This document shows positions 58,767-64,000 of a stretch of 64,000 bases of DNA, piece by piece. Each line of letters begins with the position of its first letter. Positions within the stretch are counted from its first letter, which is position 1. The DNA lies in the NCBI GenBank assembly GCA_004558525.1, contig SFCQ01000003.1, forward strand, positions 1 to 64,000. The letters run 5' to 3'. The notes under the pieces were generated by a model. The model saw nothing but the letters and a program-made list of their open reading frames with translations, did not search any database and was not told where the DNA came from. Position numbers and translations under genes: made by a program. The stretch comes from Clostridiales bacterium. Its GTDB lineage: Bacteria > Bacillota > Clostridia > Christensenellales > CAG-138.

Positions 58767-59437
58767 GGTTTTACCTCAAGGCGATAGCCCACGTTCCTTA
58801 CCGTTTCTATCATATCCGCATGCTTATCAAGCTTCTGCCTAAGCGTGCGTATGTGCATATCCACGGTCCTCGTCTCGCCAACGTAGTCCGTGCCCCATAC
58901 CTCGCTCATAAGCTGCTCCCTTGTGAATGCCGTTTTCGGGTGCGAAAGCAGAAGCTTTAGCAGCTCAAACTCCTTATAGGTAAGCTGTATCCTTTCGCCA
59001 TCAACGCTGACGATCCTTTCCTCAAGGTTCATAGCTACCCCGCCAGCCTTAAGCTCGTTTGCCATTACGGCGGGCCTTACGCGCCTGAGCACGGCCTTTA
59101 CGCAGGATATAAGCTCCATCACGCCGAACGGCTTGGCTATGTAGTAATCCGCGCCGAGGTCAAGCCCCTGTATCTTGTCATACTCGCTGCCCTTTGCCGT
59201 AGCCATTACTATCGGTATATCCTTAAGCGCATCATCCGCCTTCATGCGTTTCAGCAGCTCTATGCCGTCTATGCCGGGCAGCATAACGTCAAGCACAACA
59301 AGCTCCGGCTTTTCATGCTGCAATGCCTGCCAAAACGACGTCCCGTCCTCATAGCCCCTCGCTTCAAAGCCGGTGGAAGTCAAAGCATAAACCTCTATGT
59401 CGCGTATGCTCGCATCGTCCTCAACGCACCATATCAT
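58763..59437 (-). CDS. phoB: PhoB/PhoP-type response regulator
   Basis: 224 residues. Receiver domain (residues 1-115) with ED pair EDDAS, phospho-Asp in VVLDVMLPGIDG, and Lys in YYIAKPFGV; OmpR-type winged helix (residues 130-222) with LTYKEFELLKLLLSHPKTAFTREQL and VDMHIRTLRQKL. It binds Pho boxes, as seen upstream of pstS. AAGGAGGG lies within the end of phoU. Confidence 0.93.
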   Translation of the reverse strand: MIWCVEDDASIRDIEVYALTSTGFEARGYEDGTSFWQALQHEKPELVVLDVMLPGIDGIELLKRMKADDALKDIPIVMATAKGSEYDKIQGLDLGADYYIAKPFGVMELISCVKAVLRRVRPAVMANELKAGGVAMNLEERIVSVDGERIQLTYKEFELLKLLLSHPKTAFTREQLMSEVWGTDYVGETRTVDMHIRTLRQKLDKHADMIETVRNVGYRLEVKP

Positions 59438-59440
59438 GCG

Positions 59441-60085
59441 CTAACCCTCCTTGTGTACTCCTGTTACCGAGAATATTACCCACTCGGCAATGTTCACAGC
59501 GTGGTCGCCTATCCTTTCAAAGTATTTGGCGATCATCATAAGGTCTATGGCATGCTCGCCCTCGTTTGGGTCTTGAGCTATCTTGTATATCAGCATGCGC
59601 TTCACCCTGTCAAAATACTCGTCCACGGTATCGTCATCGCTTATGACCTGTTCTGCCAATATTGTATCATGTTTTACATAGGCATCAACGCTTTGTGTCA
59701 CCATTTTTATCGCCGCAGCCGCCATTTCTTTTAATAAGCCGATTTGAGCGCTGCTCCTGCCGTCAAGATAGGTCACAATCTCGGCTATGTCCTCCGCCTG
59801 ATCGCCTATCCTTTCCATATCCGTTATCATCTTGAGTGCCGCAGATACCTGCCTCAGGTCCTTAGCCACGGGCTGCTGCTGCAACAAAAGCTTAAGGCAC
59901 ATGGATTCTATCTCGCGTTCCTTTTGGTCTATCTCGATATCCAGCGGAGCGACCTTTTTGGCAAGCTCCTTGTCACATTCACTAAGCGCCCTTGTGGCCA
60001 TGTTTATGGATTCCTCACACATTGCGCCCATCTCTATAAGCTCCTTGTTCAAAAGGGCCAACTGCTCGTCAAAACGGCTTCTCAT
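59441..60085 (-). CDS. phoU: Phosphate transport system regulator PhoU
   Basis: 214 residues, two three-helix bundles, each with the ExxxD metal motif (MERIGDQAEDIAE; FERIGDHAVNIAE). PhoU links the Pst transporter to PhoR and keeps the Pho response off when phosphate is plentiful. Its ATG overlaps the pstB stop by one base. Confidence 0.95.
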   Translation of the reverse strand: MRSRFDEQLALLNKELIEMGAMCEESINMATRALSECDKELAKKVAPLDIEIDQKEREIESMCLKLLLQQQPVAKDLRQVSAALKMITDMERIGDQAEDIAEIVTYLDGRSSAQIGLLKEMAAAAIKMVTQSVDAYVKHDTILAEQVISDDDTVDEYFDRVKRMLIYKIAQDPNEGEHAIDLMMIAKYFERIGDHAVNIAEWVIFSVTGVHKEG

Positions 60086-60846
60086 TATCCAAACCTCCCC
60101 GTAATGTAATCCTCTGTCCTCTTGTCCTCAGGCTGGGAGAAAATATGCTCCGTGCCGCCGTACTCTATAAGCTCTCCCAAAAGGAAGAACGCCGTGTTGT
60201 CGGATATCCTTACCGCCTGCTGCATGTTATGGGTAACTATAACAATGGTATACTTGTCCTTAAGCTGCATGGCAAGTTCCTCTATCTTAGATGTCGATAT
60301 AGGGTCCAGCGCGCTGGTCGGCTCATCCATAAGCAGCACCTCCGGCTCCACGGCAAGCGCCCTTGCTATGCACAGCCTCTGCTGCTGCCCGCCGGAAAGC
60401 CCGAGCGCATTCTTTTTCAGCCTGTCCTTCACCTCGTCCCATATTGCCGCATCGATAAGGGAGCGTTCAACTATGTCGTCAAGCTTGGCCTTGTTCCTTA
60501 TGCCGTGCGTGCGCGGGCCGTAGGCAACGTTATCGTATATGCTCATGGGGAACGGGTTTGGCTTCTGGAACACCATGCCTATCTGCCGCCTGAGCTCGTT
60601 GACATCTGTTGACGGGTCGAATATGTCAGTACCGTTATATTTAACGCTTCCGCTTATCTTGACGTCCGCAACAAGATCGTTCATTCTGTTAAGCGTTTTA
60701 AGGAACGTTGACTTGCCGCAGCCGGAAGGCCCTATAAGCGCGGTTATGCTGTTTTTTGGTATCTCTATGCTTATATCCTTAAGCGCCTGATGGCTGCCAT
60801 ACCACAGGCAAAGCTTTTTGACCGATATTACCGACGCCATGCTCAT
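60085..60846 (-). CDS. pstB: Phosphate ABC transporter ATP-binding protein PstB
   Basis: 253 residues. Walker A GPSGCGKST, signature LSGGQQQRLCIARAL, Walker B VLLMDEPTSALDPIST and H-loop VIVTHNMQQA. GMVFQKPNPFPMSIYDNVAYGPR is a PstB hallmark. Energises phosphate import by PstA/PstC. GGAGG before the ATG at 60846. Confidence 0.97.
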   Translation of the reverse strand: MSMASVISVKKLCLWYGSHQALKDISIEIPKNSITALIGPSGCGKSTFLKTLNRMNDLVADVKISGSVKYNGTDIFDPSTDVNELRRQIGMVFQKPNPFPMSIYDNVAYGPRTHGIRNKAKLDDIVERSLIDAAIWDEVKDRLKKNALGLSGGQQQRLCIARALAVEPEVLLMDEPTSALDPISTSKIEELAMQLKDKYTIVIVTHNMQQAVRISDNTAFFLLGELIEYGGTEHIFSQPEDKRTEDYITGRFG

Positions 60847-60871
60847 TCGCTTTTTCCTCCTTATGCTATAA

Positions 60872-61732
60872 TCAAAGCTGCTTCTTTTTGTTAAAATGGT
60901 TCGCCACCATATCGGCGCTGAGGTTTATTATCAGCGTGAGCAGCATAAGTATGGCCGCTATTGCAAACGCCACGCCGAACTCTCCCCTCTCCTTGGCATA
61001 TATGTACAGCGCGACCGTAAGCGTGGCGCCGCTGCTCGCAAGGCCCTTTATAAAGCCGTTCAGCGCGTGCGCGATGCCGGCGGTGAACAGCAGCGCCGCC
61101 GACTCGCCGAGTATCCTGCCGACGGAGAGTATGCAGCCGGTTATCACGCCGTCCACACAGCCGGGCAGCACAACGGTGCGTATCACCCTCCATTTGCCTG
61201 CGCCTAGGCCAAACGCGCCCTCCCTGTAGCTTTGCGGAACGGTCTTTAAGCTTTCCTGCGTGGTGCGCATCACCGTTGGAAGGTTCATTATAACAAGCGT
61301 GAGCGCGCCCGCTATAAGCGAGGTCTTAAGCTTCAAAAACTCGCAGAAGAACAGCATGCCGACAAGCCCATATATTATGGAGGGTATTCCGGAAAGCGTT
61401 TCCGCGGTGTACTCTATGGCGGCCGCTATCCTTTTGTTCGTGGCATACTCGTTCAAGTATATCGCCGCGCCAACTCCAAGCGGAAGCACGATAACAAGGG
61501 TAGCTATAACGACATATACGCTGTTGAGTATATCCGGCAAAATGCCTATGGTATCGTCAAGTATGCTCGGTGCGGTAGATATAAGCTGCCAGGAAATATT
61601 GGGTATGCCCTTATAAAGCACATAGCCCGTCAGGAACAGTACCAGCGCCCCTATTATGCCTGCCGAAAGCCACATCAGAAGCTTCATCACCAATATATAG
61701 CCCCTGCGCTTTAAGGTGAGCCTTTTGTGCAT
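60872..61732 (-). CDS. pstA: Phosphate ABC transporter permease PstA
   Basis: 286 residues, six membrane helices. The EAA-type loop (SYREGAFGLGAGKWRVIRTVVLPG) and the SIIYGLVGMLFF segment match PstA. GGAGG 7 bases upstream sets the ATG at 61732, just after the pstC stop. Confidence 0.94.
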   Translation of the reverse strand: MHKRLTLKRRGYILVMKLLMWLSAGIIGALVLFLTGYVLYKGIPNISWQLISTAPSILDDTIGILPDILNSVYVVIATLVIVLPLGVGAAIYLNEYATNKRIAAAIEYTAETLSGIPSIIYGLVGMLFFCEFLKLKTSLIAGALTLVIMNLPTVMRTTQESLKTVPQSYREGAFGLGAGKWRVIRTVVLPGCVDGVITGCILSVGRILGESAALLFTAGIAHALNGFIKGLASSGATLTVALYIYAKERGEFGVAFAIAAILMLLTLIINLSADMVANHFNKKKQL

Positions 61733-61734
61733 AA

Positions 61735-62601
61735 TCAAACCTCCTTCTCCCTTTTCAAGAAGAAATTGAGCGCCGCATTTATCATCATTATGAATACGAA
61801 CAGCACCAGCGCTATGGACATAAGCGCCTGCCTCTGCAAGCCGCCGGAATACGCCATCTCGCTTGCCACCGCGGTGGTAAGGAACCTTACGCTCTGGAAA
61901 AGGCTCGGCATGTTGGATACATTGCCCGATACCATCATTACCGCCATGGCCTCGCCTATGGCCCTGCCCACGCCAAGCACCACCGCCGCCGCAATGCCGC
62001 TTTTTGCCGCGGGGACGGATACCTTAAAGTATGTTTCTACATCAGTAGCGCCAAGCGCAAGCGACGCGTCCTCATATTCCTTCGGCACGGCCTCAAGCGC
62101 GGTCACGGATACCTTTATTATTGAAGGCAATATCATTATCGCAAGCACTATTATCGCCGCAAGCAGGCTTGCGCCATCCGGCACGCTAAAAAGCTTCCTT
62201 ATGCCCGGCACAAGCACCAGCATGCCGACAAGACCGTATACCACGCTCGGTATGCCCGCAAGCAGGCTGACAGCGCTCAGTATCAGCTTTTTGAGCCTTT
62301 TTGGCGCAAGCTTGGCTATGTATACCGATGCCATGAATCCGACCGGTACGCCAAGCACTATCGCGCCGCATGTGCCATAAACGCTTGTAAGTATAAACGA
62401 CAGTATGCCGTATGAAGGCTCGGCAGCCGTGGAAGCCCATGTTTTGCCGAACAGGAACGGCACGAGGCCTATCTGTTTTATTGCTGGTATGCCGGATATA
62501 ACAAGGTACGCCGTTATAAGCAGCACGCAGCCCACGGTTATCAGCCCCAGCACAAGGAATATGCCGTGTACGATGGTCTCAAACGCTCTTTTGTTCTTCA
62601 T
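61735..62601 (-). CDS. pstC: Phosphate ABC transporter permease PstC
   Basis: 288 residues, six membrane helices, EAA loop with EYEDASLALGATDVETYFKVSVPA and GIPSVVYGLVGMLVL. It partners PstA. The ATG at 62601 has GGAG about 10 bases upstream; the frame runs to 62631 without support. Confidence 0.94.
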   Translation of the reverse strand: MKNKRAFETIVHGIFLVLGLITVGCVLLITAYLVISGIPAIKQIGLVPFLFGKTWASTAAEPSYGILSFILTSVYGTCGAIVLGVPVGFMASVYIAKLAPKRLKKLILSAVSLLAGIPSVVYGLVGMLVLVPGIRKLFSVPDGASLLAAIIVLAIMILPSIIKVSVTALEAVPKEYEDASLALGATDVETYFKVSVPAAKSGIAAAVVLGVGRAIGEAMAVMMVSGNVSNMPSLFQSVRFLTTAVASEMAYSGGLQRQALMSIALVLFVFIMMINAALNFFLKREKEV

Positions 62602-62638
62602 ATAGCATATTCTCCTACAAAACCAACGCAATGCTTCT

Positions 62639-62659
62639 GGGCGGCTTTTCGGGCCGCCC
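62639..62659 (-). terminator. Intercistronic hairpin between pstS and pstC
   Basis: GGGCGGC and GCCGCCC pair with a 7-base loop, with no T run. Such hairpins commonly reduce expression of downstream pst genes relative to the abundant binding protein; here that is inferred. Confidence 0.55.
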
Positions 62660-62678
62660 GTGTATTGCTCATGCTTTA

Positions 62679-63485
62679 TCAGTTTGCGGGTACCGCGCCT
62701 GCCTTGGCAATAAGTTCCGCCGCACCGGCTGAGGTAGCGTAGTCAAAGAAGCTCTGCGCCGCGTTGGAAAGCGCTTCGCCTTCCTTTGTTACCAGCACGA
62801 ACGGGCGCTGCACAAGATATGTGCCGTCCTTAACGGTCTCTTCAGTGGCGGCTACGCCGTTTACGGTTATCGCCTTTACGCTATCCTTAAGCGAAGCGAG
62901 CGACGCATAGCCTATCGCGTTGGGATTCTGAGTGACCGTTGTTATAACGTCGCCTGTCGAGGTAAGCTCCTGGCGGTATTTGCAGACGTCCTTTGTGCCG
63001 GTTATGGACTCAAAGCCGTCCCTTGTGCCGGAGCCCGCCTCCCTGCCTATAAGCACTATCTCGGCATCGCTGCCGCCAACGTCCTTCCAGTTCGCGATAG
63101 CGCCTGTGTATATCTTGGCTATGGTTTCTATATCAAGATCATCTATCCGATTTTCGGGATTTACTATTATCGCTATGCCGTCGTAGGCAAGCACAGTCTC
63201 CTTCAAGCCCTCGGCCTTTTCCTCGTCCTTAAGCCTCCTGCTGGAAAGCCCTATGTCGCAGCGCCCTTCAAGCACGGCCTTTATGCCGGAGCCGGAGCCC
63301 GTGGGGTTGTAGGTGAAGGTAACGTTTTCGTTGTCCCTCATAAACGATTCGCCAAGCGCGCCTATCACCTTTTCCATTGATGTCGAGCCGTCGGTAGATA
63401 CCGTAGCGCCCTGCTCCCCAGCGCAGGCGGTAAGCATTATGGCTGAGCAAATTGCCGCAAGCACCATGCACATTATCTTTCTCAT
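62679..63485 (-). CDS. pstS: Phosphate-binding lipoprotein PstS
   Basis: 268 residues. Lipoprotein signal peptide (lipobox LTACAG with Cys near residue 21), then a type II periplasmic-binding fold: VSTDGSTSMEKVI, YNPTGSGSGIKAVLEGRCDIGLSSR, GREAGSGTRDGFESI and a NAIGYASLASL segment, the phosphate-binding motifs. GGGGAG 8 bases before the ATG. First gene of the pst-pho operon, driven by Pho boxes. Confidence 0.96.
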   Translation of the reverse strand: MRKIMCMVLAAICSAIMLTACAGEQGATVSTDGSTSMEKVIGALGESFMRDNENVTFTYNPTGSGSGIKAVLEGRCDIGLSSRRLKDEEKAEGLKETVLAYDGIAIIVNPENRIDDLDIETIAKIYTGAIANWKDVGGSDAEIVLIGREAGSGTRDGFESITGTKDVCKYRQELTSTGDVITTVTQNPNAIGYASLASLKDSVKAITVNGVAATEETVKDGTYLVQRPFVLVTKEGEALSNAAQSFFDYATSAGAAELIAKAGAVPAN

Positions 63486-63531
63486 TTCTGTTCTCCCCTT
63501 TCAATTACCTTTATATTTTGTTCTTACGGTT

Positions 63532-63592
63532 ATTATAAGGATACTCATCCGGTGTAAAATCAAAAAGAACAGTATTGTAAAATCCATGTCAA
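63532..63592 (-). promoter_or_regulatory. PhoP-type boxes and -10 of the pstS promoter
   Basis: On the minus strand TTGACA (63587-63592), 5 bases, TTTACA (63576-63581), then 17 bases and a third TTTACA (63553-63558), 15 bases upstream of TATAAT (63532-63537). The TT(A/C/T)ACA-N5 pattern is the Bacillus PhoP binding site. The third box sits in the -35 position, as expected for a promoter needing activation. Confidence 0.65.
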
Positions 63593-63684
63593 ATCCTGTT
63601 TGGGCATATCCGTGCAAATAAGTGTGGCTTAGGAATATGAGGTCGAGTATAATAATAGCATAAGCATTAAGGAGGCATTATCGT

Positions 63685-64000
63685 ATGGAACGCATATTTT
63701 TTGCAAAGGTAAAGGGAAACGCCCGCATACCTTCAAAAAGGGATGAGGACGCAGGCTATGATGTATATGGGCTTATAGAAGAGCCGTATATTACCCTACA
63801 GCCGCATGAAACACGGCTGATTCCAACCGGCATAGCCTCCGCATGCCCGCAGGGTTACTATTTTCAGCTTCAGGAAAGGGGCTCCACAGGCACAAAGGGC
63901 ATCTCCCAAAGGTGCGGCGTTATAGACAGCGGCTACCGCGGGGAGTGGTTCCTGCCCATAACCAATCTCAATTCGGTGCCTGTGATGCTAAAGGCCCCTG
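63685..64000 (+). CDS. dUTPase-family (dUTP diphosphatase-like) protein, partial
   Basis: 105 residues before the window edge; the C-terminus is missing. The trimeric dUTPase fold is indicated by DAGYDVYG (motif 1), ERGSTGTKG (motif 2, a variant of the usual RSG), CGVIDSGYRGEW (motif 3 with substrate-binding Asp and Tyr). It hydrolyses dUTP to dUMP or resembles dCTP deaminase. AAGGAGG lies upstream of the ATG at 63685, and it is divergent from pstS. Confidence 0.82.
   Translation, partial: MERIFFAKVKGNARIPSKRDEDAGYDVYGLIEEPYITLQPHETRLIPTGIASACPQGYYFQLQERGSTGTKGISQRCGVIDSGYRGEWFLPITNLNSVPVMLKAP

Noticed and set aside
1..64000. tRNA, rRNA and riboswitch genes
   Set aside because: No cloverleaf, rRNA-like segment or recognisable riboswitch core was seen on either strand when reading the gaps; small RNAs could be missed without a search.

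Overview
The window looks like chromosomal DNA from a spore-forming, Gram-positive member of the Clostridia (Firmicutes/Bacillota), probably an anaerobe. The evidence is a complete spoIIIA operon (spoIIIAA to spoIIIAH), spoIVB, a SpoVB-type flippase, a YlmC/YmxH sporulation protein, the Clostridia-type gene order xseA-xseB-ispA-dxs-tlyA-nadK-argR-recN-spoIVB, an Asp23/AmaP/DUF2273 cluster and a PhoPR-type pst operon. Base composition is near 50% GC, with heavy use of ATA (Ile) and AGG (Arg) codons in most genes. No rRNA, tRNA, CRISPR array, prophage or intact transposase was found.

Layout. 1-1.5 kb: a broken DNA-entry-type nuclease gene abutting a possible transposase tail, then a LysR regulator. 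1.5-6.2 kb: a DUF4317 gene, an M20 amidohydrolase with alanine racemase, and an atypical MazG-like gene. 6.2-17.1 kb: a minus-strand run reading (5' to 3') nusB, a TsaD-like paralogue, xseA, xseB, ispA, dxs, tlyA, nadK, argR, recN, spoIVB. 17.1-25.1 kb: also minus strand, spoIIIAA-AH with a sigma-E-like promoter, then asp23, amaP and DUF2273; upstream of these lie nrdR-pgeF and ylmC. 25.2-34.7 kb: cell-surface lipoproteins, a class A PBP, a subgroup-Ic aminotransferase, a Sir2-CDF transporter pair and an M42 peptidase. 34.8-48.8 kb: an RsmF-type methyltransferase coupled to a decayed ABC exporter, an unrecognised 190-residue protein, a membrane-anchored PQQ-like propeller, a gate-domain membrane protein with a divergent LysR, an SPFH/ribbon-helix-helix operon, TrmO, GDPD, threonine aldolase, exonuclease III and a nucleoside kinase. 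49-57 kb: spoVB-like, mazG and HU (a conserved Firmicutes order), MarR, glycogen phosphorylase and an iron-sulfur aldo/keto reductase. 57-64 kb: the phosphate operon pstSCAB-phoU-phoB-phoR, with PhoP-type boxes upstream of pstS, and a divergent dUTPase-like gene cut by the window edge.

Most unusual content. (1) A family of about 200-bp intergenic elements made of five consecutive stem-loops: three long copies, one truncated copy and four solo copies of the first hairpin. Two long copies are flanked by near-perfect 35-bp and 26-bp direct repeats of the local transcription terminator. (2) A 61-residue SpoIIIAF that keeps only the two-helix membrane part. (3) A perfect 11-bp inverted repeat overlapping the promoter of the SPFH/ribbon-helix-helix operon. 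(4) An ABC exporter reduced by internal deletion to its N-terminus plus an ATPase domain with a Lys-to-Glu Walker A change. The element family is the best candidate for something undescribed.
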